Positions 11,896 through 23,346 of a stretch of 64,000 nt of DNA are shown in pieces. Both the position numbers and the translations under genes were made by a program. This stretch comes from Heterobasidion occidentale (taxonomy: Eukaryota; Basidiomycota; Agaricomycetes; Russulales; Bondarzewiaceae): positions 496,001 to 560,000 of the forward strand of contig JBCAQO010000007.1 of the NCBI GenBank assembly GCA_039111635.1. The letters are read 5' to 3'. The notes under the pieces are model-generated. The model saw only the letters and a program-made list of their open reading frames with translations, was not told the DNA's origin and did not search any database. The first letter of the stretch is position 1, and the number at the start of each line of letters is the position of its first letter.

Positions 11896-12397
11896 TTCAG
11901 ACTCAAATCAAATCGCTGCATCCCTGTCATCATCATCGCATTGTTTCTGCTTTTCTTGCTATCCTTTCTTGTTCACGTATTCATACTAGCTTTCGTACCA
12001 CCCGGACAAGGATTCCCATACCATTCTTGTAGCTTAGCGCCATCGAGTAGTGAATTTCCGGCAACGACATACCCTGTATCTGTATGAACCACAAAATAGG
12101 ACTTTGACTTCGATCTCCTGCGATTCTATATATTATGACTTGAATCATCCGTCGAAAGCAGAATCTTGTCGTCACGCTGCAGGTGATATATGTATAGAGG
12201 GCTCACGGAATCCGGTCATGTTTTCAGCGTCTAACACATGTATTCGAGGTACGCTCTTGAATAGTTACGAAGATGTGTTATTAATAGCACTGTTCCCACT
12301 CCTCCCCAAGATAATAGGATAATTTTGGAAAGAACACTCATACACTGTATGTACAACTCGTGGCCACAAATACACGGAAGAAACACAACGGAAAAGG
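11896..12397. other. convergent 3' flanks
   Basis: AT-richer intergenic stretch between the 3' ends of two convergent genes. No gene or repeat seen. Confidence 0.6.
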
Positions 12398-13833
12398 TTA
12401 GAATGGCTGCTCAGCCAGCAGCTCGTTCACCTTGACGACTAACTCGTCGGCGCTTTTCAGCTCAGCGACAAAGTACCCCTTGGAGCCAAGAACCCCTTTG
12501 CTCCTGATGACTTGTTCGATGCGATCGTACGCAGCTTCGTTTCCCGTCCGCAGAACTTGACAGGAAAAGTCGCGCTTTTTGTTGTAGATGAGAAGCGATT
12601 GGAACAGGGCAGCTGCAGGTGGACCAGCGTGACCATAAGGAACCTGGACTTTGATGACAACCTTTTTAGGGTAGCTCGTCGGTTGCTGAGAGAAACGCTG
12701 TTGCTTCGCGGAAGGTGCCTTGGTAGGGTATCCCAGCAAGCTACGATTCATCGCTGCGGTAGGTATGAGATTTCCGTAACCGCCGTAGGTAGGTTTCAAA
12801 GTCACGGTGTTCGCAAGCGTGAAGGGCTTGCAAGTAGTCTTGTGCGTCTTCCAATGGCTGCCTAGTTGAGAAAATCAAGTATGTCGTATCAGCATACAAG
12901 CTCATATACAATGAACCTTAGACAAGTGTACGTTGGCAATCTCTTGAGCAATATCGAGCTGAGCGGCATGCCACGCAGGCCATCAGTTTCGCGTTTGCAA
13001 GGCCGCAAAAGTCACATTTCTTCTGCTCCATGGGTGCTTGCTCTCCTGTTCTTCGCCTGAGCCACTTAGTAACGGTGGCCGTAACCTCTGGACCACAAGA
13101 AACGAAAAGCTGTTCGGGCTTCATGCCGTCTGCGTCTGGTATAGTCATGTCGGCACCGAATTCCATGAGCACGTCCACTGCTCCCGTTTGTCCTGCCATG
13201 AGGGCTCCCACGATGGGCGTACTGCCATAGATGTTCACATAGTTGACTTCAGCTCCATTCTCTAACAGAATTCGGGCAATGTCCGGACGGCTGAGGTTCA
13301 TCGTCACATGGTGAAGAGCGGAGTACTGGCAGATATCTGGGACGTCAGGAGGACAACCCTTGGATAAGAGAAACTCGAGCGTCTCTGCATGAAGTCCGGA
13401 GCCGGGGGGTGCGGATTGCAACCGTTGTGCTCCAGCGATGACAAGAGTAGCATAACCATATTTGAACGGGGTTTCGGTTCCGTTCAGGGGAGGGTGATCT
13501 CCAGATGACACGGCCTTTGAGATGCACATGAATTAGAACTGTTCGAGCTGGATCCAAAAGCAACTGACGCGTATAACGGCTTTGAGACTCCCTGTGAAGC
13601 ATTCCCGGGCAAAAGGATTAAGCCTGGCCACGGAGAAGCCCCCAGATTCTATGGAGACAAATTGAATTCATGCAACGGTAGAGTTCGAAACACGCACTTT
13701 CAGAGTATAGGTCCATAAGTTCCTGTCCCCCATCGTCGGATCTGAGCTTCCCAGGTTTTGAGATTAAATGAAGCATTCGGGGCGTGACGGCGAAGCCGCC
13801 ATCACCAGTTCCTGAAGACACGGAACCAGACAT
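12398..13833 (-). CDS. ankyrin-repeat and MYND zinc-finger protein
   Basis: Four exons (13698-13833, 13578-13648, 12932-13514, 12398-12861) total 417 codons plus stop, all in phase. The middle carries two to three ankyrin-type repeats (CQYSALHHVTMNLSRPDIA, then ENGAEVNYVNIYGSTPIVGA and MEFGADMTIPDADGM). A MYND zinc finger follows: CDFCGLANAKLMACVAC, then RYCSRDCQRSHWKTHKTTC; its last half lies across the intron 12862-12931, and the Cys/His ligands line up only with that splice. The C-terminal about 130 residues are a further globular region without a name. MYND fingers bind proline-rich peptides and ankyrin repeats bind proteins, so an adaptor role is likely; no enzymatic motif is seen. ATG 13833 is the first in-frame Met. 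Confidence 0.85.
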
Positions 13834-16820
13834 CTCGCTCCTTTCGAAGTGCGTGAGCCCGGTGTGATTGTCCTACAGGTTAGCAATTGAGTGCAAAGCA
13901 AGAGGTCTGCAGCGTACCACTTTATCGCGAGTCAGGACTGAGTGCCTTCTGGAACTAGTGGCTCAGCCAGAGCAGCCACCGTGGGAGAAGCTGACATGCC
14001 AGATAAAAGGAAAGTGTGTCGGAATCTCCCCTTGATTCCCCCTCTTAATTCACGTTCAATAGCGAGCTATCAATCGCATATCTCCCTGAACGCATCAATG
14101 GATGCTGTAGGAATGGGAAATAGTCTCGCTTCGATGGAAGATGGCTTATCTGCTACTCATACTTCTGATTTATATCGCTTCGCACGATGCTGGCATACCC
14201 TTGGTAACCTCCCGTTTGCGCCATCTACATCTCTGGGCACAGACGACATGGGTTGATGGGCAAGCGAGGAAAGAGAACCGACTTTGAACGTCAAAGGGCA
14301 CTACCTCAAGATGCCAGCTCAGATCTCGCTCGCTGTACCCGACAGACAAAATCGCTTACGGCGTCCTCACCTCGCAGCACCTAAGGTACGTCATTACAGG
14401 TCCCATGGTCACTTTTCCTTTGGTCTTTCCGCAGGTCTCGAATCATGCGTGCTGAGACTTCATATTCTTTTCGTGATACTGTGTAATAGATCCTCATGAA
14501 GGGAAGACTACCGTGGCTATACGTGTGTATCCTACTACACAAGTGGCTCAGTTTCTGAAGTCATTGCAAGCCCGGCACAAGGTGTGATCTTGTGGATACT
14601 GACATGTTCGGCGTACTTGATGTTCCAACAACGTATGCACTATTCTTGTCGGTACCGGTCGCGCTTCCCTCATAAGACCCGTTTATGCGCAATCAACGGA
14701 TATGTGTTTCTAGTTTGGAGTGGTGTGTTCTCACAGTGTCTGTCTTCTAAACTCCCGTTGACGCCAGGATGATATGCTGAGCTGATTGCAGATTGGATGA
14801 ACTTTAGAACCTGTGTGAATGGTGGGCCAGAGCTTCATTAGGCGTTACATGTATCACTGATATATATGCACCTCAGACCTACTAATGAGGCGGTGCTCAA
14901 TCGAGCAGGGAAGTTCTCAAACACGCTTGGGGGTCCGGTGCACGGCGCGGGATTGTCGTTTCATCACGACGTTTTGGTTATGGGCCAGGCCAGACACAAT
15001 GTCATACTCTTCGTCACTTCTTGAGTCTGGGTGATCCTCGGACATTTTTCCCAACGTGATTCGCTGGTCCACTCTCAGAAGCGAGACAGCACACCGGGAG
15101 CAGACCGCAGTGAGTATTTCAAGGTAATAAGGCATCTTCATGGTCTAATGCACACCTCGTCACGGTTGTCATGCTTCCAAAGTGGTCTACATACAGGACG
15201 GAACTCGGCATGCCGTTCACAACACAATGAGCAAAAGAAGGTTCCGGGCCGAATCAAGCTTGTTCTCCTCCACTCTTCTTCCCATTTTCCTCCTTATGGA
15301 TGTCCGTTGTGTTTGTTTTGAAGAGAAGGCTTCGTAGCATTCACTGGCAGTGCCGACGGCGTTCACACTGACATCGCTCGAAGTTGTTTAATTACATAAC
15401 GTGACTTCCTCAAGGTCTACCGTTCCCTTGGTCCCTCAAGAATCACATTGTTTTATTCAGTTCTCCGCGGCGAAGGGGGTTGGGGTATACTTTTGGTGAG
15501 AAAAACCTAGATCTTTTCTGTCATTGTCCCGCTGGCAGACTGATAGAGTGCCTTACGATAGCAAGCAATGTATTCGGCGAAGCAGATCGTCATCTAGCAT
15601 CCGCTCTAGGCCTCTAATCCGAGCGTTTCCCGTGCCTGTACGATCGATGGTATCGGTTTCCCAATCTGCTTTGCGGGTTCAGGATAGCCCTGACGTCCTT
15701 GCGAAGCTTACAGCAGGAAACTAGGTTTATCATTATTAGAAAGAAGAGGTCCTTGTTTTGTTCTAGCCTCACAAGCGCACGGAGAGGGTTTCCTCATGCT
15801 TGTTGCCCTCATGTCCTCGTCTACGAGAATACCTCATCCATGTGTATGTTGTTCCGAGAGGCTTGGGCCTCGCTCGCGGTCCGAACCCATATCTTTACGG
15901 AAGACCCAGATCGTCATCAGTCAGCTGTTGCTATTCCTCGAATCGACCTTCCAAACATTACTCACAGGTCGATGCTCGCACTGGGCAGGGAAACGGCCAC
16001 CTTACCTAACAGATGCCATAGAAGTAGTGAAGTCATTCCAGAAGCGTGGTCTCGAGCGGGATCTCCGCTCTGCTTTACACGAGCCTAAAATGTAGGCTCG
16101 TATCCAGAGACAGAGGCGTGGCTTTCGTTGCGCCAGTATGACTGTCAGGAAGAGATTCTTTACGAACATGTTCTGTCGGCCCTTCAAGGGATGCCGGCTT
16201 TCCGAAGTCGAACCTGTGAGTTTTTTGCATATTTGTCTCATGTACTAGCATGAGAAAAAATCAGGATATATCACTGATCGGGTCATGTCCCATAGTTGCG
16301 ATTAGCTGGACTTCGTTATGGCGTGCTGCTATCCTTCGTTGGAAAGTCGTGGGAAGGGCAGCGTGAACTCGTAGTATCTGATTGTTTATGATCGTCGTCA
16401 CGATCTATAGACAGAAGGTAACGGGACGTCATATCAGTGTCCTTGCACCCGAGGACTGGACATAATCCGAACTGCCCATCTGTTTTCTCAGACCGACAGA
16501 CTGTTTAGATCTGAAAGTACCTCGGACCGTTGTACATGCCCACATAGTTCATTTCCGACGACGAAGAGACTTCTGTGATGTCCCTAGATAAGTAAGTCTG
16601 CTATCCAAAACGTCGGTCAAACACTCTGTGCCTAAAGGATTCACTGTGACTGAAGCCTTCTCTAAATTTACTTATAGGACTTCTCTGTACTCCGTCATTT
16701 CCATACTCGGTATCATGAGTTCAACATCGCATGCTTCTGATTCCTTGTGGACAGTATAAAAGCTCCACAGATCAACTTTTTTTTGTGCGATTTTCAAGCA
16801 TCCCCATTCACAACTCAGGC
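13834..16820. other. gene-poor stretch with scattered coding patches
   Basis: No complete gene. Possible exon ends occur on the minus strand at 14917-15090 (VDQRITLGKMSEDHPDSRSD, ending at a stop) and at 16075-16213 (listed separately). A plus-strand patch at about 15940-16095 (YLTDAIEVVKSFQKRGLERD) is also protein-like. These may be terminal exons of minus-strand genes with short exons or remains of decayed genes. The right end should contain the WOPR gene promoter. Confidence 0.4.
16075..16213 (-). CDS. possible terminal exon of an unknown gene
   Basis: After an acceptor-like ACTCACAG at about 16214, the minus strand reads FDFGKPASLEGPTEHVRK and on to a stop at 16075-16077, with low-complexity-free, protein-like composition. 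An upstream segment (about 16270-16410, VHAALPTTFQRRIAARHNEV) is open in a frame that does not join by a GT donor I could find. The gene is probably real or recently decayed, but I cannot complete or name it. Confidence 0.3.
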
Positions 16821-17986
16821 ATGTCTCCACATACTATCGTCTCTCGTTCATCCGTTTCTAGTGGGCCTACTACCCATCCCGCTTTGCGTATGTATGCTTT
16901 CGTTTGTATCGTAGGCATTCTCACAGGAGTACCACAGATATTCGAGATGCAAGGGATGCCCACATTGTCCTAGAAGCCGTTCGACGAAACATTCTACCTC
17001 TAATAATTAGACGATTGTCTGCGAATGAACGAGATAACTTGTCATCCGGTAGTGTCTTCGTTTGGGAGGAGGCTGAATTCAAAGGGGGGCTAGAAAGGTG
17101 GACGGATGGCAGACGATGGTTGGCATGCGAGTTCAATGCAACTGACCTCGGTATTGACTTGATTTAGGTCGCAAAGCAGGATGCGAGGGGACTTCCTATT
17201 CTACGAGGAGAAGGTGGATACCACTCAAGAGGAGCGAGATATCAAGGCCGCTAGGCGGTACGCGGCTACCTATTACCCCGATCTTTACTGATTCCCTTGC
17301 TATCTGAATAGCGCACGGAGAGCCCTCGACCCGCTCTCTGTTCCACCCCTGACAAGTAGACGTCAAGATCGCCCGGCGAAACCAGATGGTCTCACCAAGC
17401 AGACTTACTCGACGCAGGTTTATTTTCCCGGCCAAAGCCAACCAAGAAAGTGGCACATTGTCGCCTACTTCTCGGTAAGCATTTCTTATCCTCGTATAGT
17501 TCTTTTCGTTCACGCGAGCTGTATATGCAGGGGAACGATTATACACAACTTCCAGTTATCGAGAACTATGATTATCTCCGCAGCCTCCGTATCCCAGACG
17601 GGATTTTTATTTCAAACAAGGGGCCCTACAGGAGGATCGATCCGTTCCCGTGTGACCCTGACGAGGATGAGTTGTCTGTGTACAGCGCAAGTAGTAGCCG
17701 GCCAGCCATGCCAGGGAGAACAACCTCGACATCGTCTTCATCCTCCTCGACAGCGATACCTTCACCACAATATCCATCACCACCACCTACCCGAAACCAA
17801 CCGTACAGTCCTCACGCGTCCTTGCCAAGACTTTCCACAGTCGTGCCCATGTACGACGGGCACAAGACTCCGCTAGACGCGTCGCCGCAATCGGCCTCTC
17901 CTGACGCTCACGGGCATGGTCATGCTTACACCCCTCTCTCCGCCGAGGACCGGCGGGTTCTGAACGCCTTTCGTGTCGTCCTCTAA
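16821..17986 (+). CDS. WOPR-domain (Gti1/Pac2) transcription factor
   Basis: Exons 16821-16887, 16938-17130, 17168-17257, 17312-17474 and 17531-17986 give 322 residues. The N-terminal half is a WOPR DNA-binding domain: WOPRa with IRDARDAHIVLEAVRR, GSVFVWEEAE and RWTDGRRW, then SQSRMRGDFLFYEEK; WOPRb with KPDGLTKQTYS, PRKWHIVAYFS and DYTQLPVIENYDYLRSLRIP. The C-terminal about 150 residues are Ser/Pro-rich with a Ser run (SSSSSSTAIPSP), as expected for an activation or regulatory tail. The family includes Wor1, Ryp1, Gti1 and Pac2, master switches of morphology and development acting in the nucleus. The third exon border uses an unusually short 37-nt intron (17131-17167); it is needed to keep the conserved frame. 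The downstream region to 20.4 kb is gene-poor, as is common around developmental regulators. Confidence 0.92.
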
Positions 17987-20419
17987 ACTGGCACCATCTG
18001 CATGTAGATCAAATATTCGGGCCACCCACAACGACTCCCACTCATTCATCAAGAGACTCGAAAACGGGAATGTTGGCAGCTTAGTTGTTTAAATTGAGCC
18101 TGGTGGGGCTTTTAGTTACCGTTCTGCTCGCACATTTTCCCTTCGCTTTTGCACCCACACCCTTCATGTTCCTGACTTGTTTGATACTTAGCCTTTTCGT
18201 CTGTGATTTGTATGCGTGGCACATTCTCAATGGACCAGTATGTATTTATTTAGCGGATAGCTTCCTTTCTCTTCCCTCGTCCGAAGAAGTACATACTCTC
18301 AGCTGCAACCACGACGAACCACATTCTTCAAACGCGCACTTGGGGACTGGGACGTTTTGTTATAAGAAAGTCCATGATTGGTTAAGTGAAAGAGCGACCG
18401 CTGTGCGAAACTCTTCAGATCGTCACAGGCTCCATCACCGGCTCTCGGTGTGCGCCTCGACGTCCGCAAACCCGCTCCAAAAATTACTGCCCCTACAAGA
18501 CAGCAATATCTTCGTCGTACCATAGGCGAGCCCGGCGCGCACATTGTTCGAGCAGGGGCACAGACGACTGGACGAGAGCTCTTCGTGATGGCGGACGGAC
18601 GTCGCTGTGTCCTCGGGCGCTTCTGCGTTCCCACTCCTCCTCGTCTCGGGGACTATGGAAGTCTCAGCATCACAGAGCGCCGGCTCCAGTTTGACCTCGG
18701 TCTATCAGGTCCCGCAAGCTCAGACTCCCACTAGTGTATTTGAGTTTGGCTTGGCAGAATTCTCGGGCGCGCAGTGGTTGAGAGCCTATCATCGAGCATC
18801 GTGTCAACTGCTAGCTGGTTCCATACGTGTCAAGCTTTCATAGCGTGGAGGGTGAAGTGGTACCCCACGCTATTAGGATCACGACTTCCGAAGTTATGCC
18901 ATTTAGGAACGCGGGAGTGAGCTGGGTGCTATGTTCCAGAGTTTGACGTGAATACAAAATAGGTGCACCGAAAAGCTGCGACAGTTAATTTGACCAAAAC
19001 ACGATGAACCGACAACGAAGTCTTGGCCGGAGCAATGAGCAAGGATCAATTGTCGACGTGAGACAATGCACAGCTCTGGTAATGAGAATCATACGTACAT
19101 GCCGCTGGACATTTTTACAATAGGCAAAGACAAATACCCCAGTCCAGACCGAGGCAGTTTTGGAGAAGCTCTCGAAGGGAGAGGAGGGGCGGGAACGTGG
19201 TCGTCGCGCACGCAACGGCTTAGGTCATGGACAGCAACACCCACACTTGCAGAAGAATTGAAATCCCTCGAGGCAGTGGACCGAGGGACCTCGGCTTCAA
19301 GTACCTCGCGCTTAAGTGATGTTCAAGTGACTCGAGTGGAGAATGTTCCCGGCCCGCACGACCTTCGAAGGAACACAAGGAGCGTTTAAAAGCGCAGCTG
19401 CACGATCGGATCGAAACGGACTTCATTCAGAATCTCCGTTGAAGACCGTGAGTGTATGGATGGGCAACATGGAGCGTTGCTGCCGCCTTAGCGCCGCTCT
19501 TCATCCTTAAGACTTTGACGTACTCTGCGACGACGGGCGTACGGTGAGCGATACATATCAGGTTAGCGCTGTGACTGCAAAGGTGCTCACCTTGGCTTCA
19601 GCGTCCGAACTGTTCCTAGGCACGGAACAGCAGAGGATTCCGTGCCGCAGATAGGGAGGGCGTGACACCAGACGATTGGATTTAAACCTTGCAGACCGGT
19701 TATTTAGGGCGACAGTCCGCATATGTCTGAGCGACAGTTCCCATACAACATGAGGCGTGTAGACACCGTTACCTCATAAAGAGCCTGGGCGGCATCACGG
19801 GTTTGGGGATCAGATAACCTTTGAGGGCGAAAGGTAAGGCCTTTGCACCTGTAAGGCAGGTGCTCAGCTCTGTTTTAGCACGACGGTGACGTCCAGATCG
19901 GAATTCCACTGCCTGCAGCCGGGTAAGGGGGCATACGTCAAGTGACAAGGCGATGTGGGAGTTTTTTTCTCCTGCAGCGCGCTGCTGTCAAGCAAGTTGA
20001 AAAATACCGACCAGAGACAGCTGTCTGTGTCCCTGCACCCAGTTCTGAGGGCATTCCCAATGCAGTACCGTGGTGACCTCGGAAAGTTATGTGTGCATGG
20101 GTGTCTGATTAAACGGATATATATCTGAGACTCACATGATGTTGATCCACTGTAGCAAACTGTTCTGCTCGAACGAGACAGAGATTGGGGATGAGAAATT
20201 GACTTGTCGACGCCAGACGTGAGTGGCCGGGGGTGGACCAGTGGCCCCTAACCCCGAGCGTGGGTTCGCCCCTAGGGGCCGATGACATCACGGTGCGTCA
20301 TGCCCCTCTGGCCCGCCGTTTCCACCTTCCGCAAATAAGTTAAGTACCTGGAAAATGTCGATTTTCCGCCTCCACACGAACGTCGAACATACGCAGAAGC
20401 TACTCCTACCACATAAAAC
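17987..20419. other. long intergenic stretch, unassigned ORFs
   Basis: Begins as the 3' flank of the WOPR gene. An open plus-strand frame at 18450-18734 (VRKPAPKITAPTRQQYLRRT) and one at 19066-19389 have protein-like composition but no splice or start context that makes a gene. 19450-20420 holds the long leader/promoter region of the CsbD-like gene, including a TGACATCA element near 20283. A long non-coding RNA cannot be excluded. Confidence 0.4.
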
Positions 20420-22386
20420 ATGTCTTCCATATCTCACAGCACACCTCCGGCACTTTCTCAGAATCCAGTATCGACCCCAGCTGAGGAATGGGCGGACAAG
20501 ACAACATCGGCTCTAGGAACAGACTCGGCGTCAGAGCCTGCAGCCTCCTCAGGGGTCGCGCACAACATCGAGAGCACGTCGATGTCGCCGGGCACCGAAT
20601 TGCCTGGCGCGTATCCTCAAGAGGCTCAGTCACGTAGTGCAGGTACAACTTCCTACACCCATTCCGCAGGCCAAGTAGCCCACGACGCAAAAGGAGTCGC
20701 TCAGGGGGTTGCCGACGACGTCACCCATGCCATCCAAAGCGCAGGGCACACCGCAGCCCAATATTTACCAAAAGGCGTCGTCGCTGCTATTTCGCCCTAT
20801 CTTCGTAAGTTTATAAACTCGATTGAGAACTCACCCTTCGGGCCTGACCCTAATCTCCCGCAGCTGGAGGCGGAACTTTGACAGCTTCCGAGCACGATCA
20901 TCCTCATGTGAAATCTTTGCCTTCGCAAGAAATATCGGGGATGCAGCCTGGAGAGAAGTCAGAAGGCGTAGGGGCACTTCCAGGCACAGCGGAAGAAACA
21001 GGCGTCGCACGTCTTCCAGATGATCGCACGCCGGCTCCTCGTACACCTTCTGAATCAGTAATCTTCGCCTCCGTTGGCGATACCGCACCGCGCAGCGGTG
21101 TGGCTGCCTCGCCACAGACCAGCACGTTCGAGAAGTCAACTTCGCGTGCGACCACCGACCTTCCCGCACCATTCAGTACTCCTCTTAACGCCGGATCCAT
21201 GACTGGGGCGGCTGGGTTGGCCGCTGCAGCAGGTGGAGCAATTGGAGCCAGCCATTTTGGCAAATCCGCTTCGGCCAAGGCTCCGACGAAATCCTCACCA
21301 CCGACGGATGAAGCTATCTTTGACAAGGATCTTCCTTCGCCGCCTAAGGATGTTTCGGCGATTGGCACGTCGGGCGCTCAGCCGCTTGGCAATACGGGCG
21401 GAGGCGTGTCACAGAAACCTGGCGAGGCAGGTTACGGCGCCGCTTTGGGGGACCAGACTGCGGCCGCAGGAGGGACAGGTGAGTCACAATTGTGATTGTG
21501 ATTGCCATCCTATGCTGACAATATGACGCACCGGTTTGCAGGTTTGGGAGCCACAGGCCCAGGCAATGCTGAAGCAGGAGGTATCTTCGATACAGAATCT
21601 CAGCGCTTCGATAAATCGCCCGATGTAGACTCTCCTAGTACGACAGGTCCTACTAGTGCAGGGTCTCAGCAATTCGGTAGCACATCCAGCAAGGGAGCAG
21701 TTGGCGCAGGAGTTGGCACGGCAGTTCCAAGCTTTGGCAAGTCCACGGCGGCAACCTACAATGACGTTCCAGACTCGTCAAAGGGCACGGAAGATACGGC
21801 GAAAGATAGCAAGCAAGGCGCAGGCGGCAAGTTTGGCGGTGTCCACGCAACTCAAGAGCCGTCGGGGGCTGGCTTAGGTAGCGGAGCCGGATTCGCAGGC
21901 GCAGGCGTGGGGACAGGTGTGGGCGCTTCTACTGCCAGCGCAGATAAGGAAAAGGTACGCCACGAACCACCTCGAGTAAACCTTCAGCCGCGCGAGTGGC
22001 GGACGTGGCAAGGCGTCAGGGTCGGGATTCCGCCGTCTGTCTCCGATATCAAGTTGGCTGAAGGAGAGGGTGCCGAGTGTGACGATGACCACGACGACGA
22101 TGGCACACCTCATCAACCTGACGTCGATCACGGTCGCGATCGCACCTCTGGCCAAGAGCGAGGCCAATTTGCTGATGTCGTGGATTCTCAGGACTCGTCA
22201 AAGGCGAAAGGGCGCTCCTCGTCCATTGCGAATACAACAGACTATGGCGGTTCGGCCGGCGGCCACGGCCACAAAGCGAAGTTTATGGACAAAGTGAAAG
22301 GAGAGGTGAAGATAATTTCTGGGGTCCTTGGTAACGACCATGCGAAGGTTGAAGAGGGCAAACTTCTGAAGAGCGGCACGCGATGA
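20420..22386 (+). CDS. CsbD/LEA-like stress protein, low complexity
   Basis: Three exons (20420-20804, 20864-21478, 21542-22386) encode 614 residues. The sequence is rich in Gly, Ala, Ser, Thr and Lys, almost without hydrophobic core, with repeated short Gly/Ala motifs (AAAGGAIGAS, GAGVGTGVGAST), i.e. intrinsically disordered and strongly hydrophilic. Residues near 90-120 (AGQVAHDAKGVAQGVADDV) resemble LEA-type amphipathic repeats. The C-terminus, KFMDKVKGEVKIISGVLGND followed by KVEEGK, resembles the CsbD-type stress-response motif found at the end of many basidiomycete stress proteins. Likely cytosolic and induced by heat, salt or drying; that is inference from the family. A further intron near 21957-22016 is possible because a GTACGC donor follows DKEK, but the frame is open without it. 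Confidence 0.8.
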
Positions 22387-23104
22387 GTGGCAAAGGTGAA
22401 TAAATTGACAGTATTTGTTTGAGAACTTTCCATCGTTTCGGTATCTCTGGTTGCCACAGAACGTTTCATGATGTAGCCCTGTAGTTCTTATTGAATATTT
22501 GTACGATAGTATATTGAGTTTCCTGTGGCCGAACAAAAGCTAATATGCTTGTCATCTCTTTGCAAACATAGCACTCACTTGGGATAACAGTTCTTCAGCA
22601 AATAGTTTTAACAACATCCAGTGCGAGGTGAAGACGAGAGAGAAGCTGTCGACGTTGTTCGTGAGCGCGTGAGCAGTGCAAGCTGGCTTGATAAAGTTTT
22701 TGGATGCCACGCGACGAGCACGGGTTATTGCATTGTACTATTGAACTAAGTGGCACGGCCTTTCTATTTGAGCGAGCATGGCCCACGTACTGTCTCACAT
22801 GGAGCAAATACGGCTTGGAGAACTCATGACAGCCAGTGTAGGAGGGCGAGAGATTGTACGGTCAAAAAAAAAACCCTGTGCATCGTATTCATTCGAAATC
22901 TGTTTCCCGCAGTGCATCGTATTCATTCGAAATCTGTTTCCCGCACCGGGCAAACTAGTTCTCGGTTGAGGGAACCCCATTAGGTAACTCATAGTCAAGC
23001 ATTTTGGTTTACTTGTTTCAACATTTCATTCCAAACCTGGCCAACGCTGCGCGATATAAATATACATGATTTTTCAATCAAAATTGGTTTTCAGGACAGG
23101 ACTA
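22387..23104. other. intergenic with a short tandem duplication
   Basis: 3' flank of the CsbD-like gene and of the minus-strand tRNA-Asp. It contains the 34-bp duplication at 22878-22945. No gene seen. Confidence 0.55.
22878..22945. repeat. perfect 34-bp tandem duplication
   Basis: Two identical adjacent copies of a unit beginning GTGCATCGTATTCATTCG and ending TTTCCCGCA (22878-22911 and 22912-22945). Probably a recent slippage or repair event; it follows an A-rich run at 22865-22873. Confidence 0.9.
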
Positions 23105-23176
23105 CTCTCTGGCGGGGAGTCGAACCCCGCTTTCGCGCGTGACAGGCGCGTGTACTAACCGATATACTACCAGAGA
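23105..23176 (-). tRNA. tRNA-Asp(GTC), copy 2
   Basis: Exact complement of the 72-nt tRNA-Asp at 4689-4760, with the same anticodon GTC and no intron. Flanks differ from those of the other copies. T-rich sequence (AATTTT) lies downstream on the minus strand. Confidence 0.95.
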
Positions 23177-23346
23177 TATTTAAAACTTCACGCAAAGCCT
23201 ATATGTGGCTAATACGAGGCTAAAGCCCACAGGCGGCTGGACATGCTTGGCGATTCTGACCCATCAGAAGTTGGTACACACATAGGAAGACTCGATCATC
23301 TCAAGAATTGAACAGACATATGATCGGATTGCAAGCATCATCTGTC

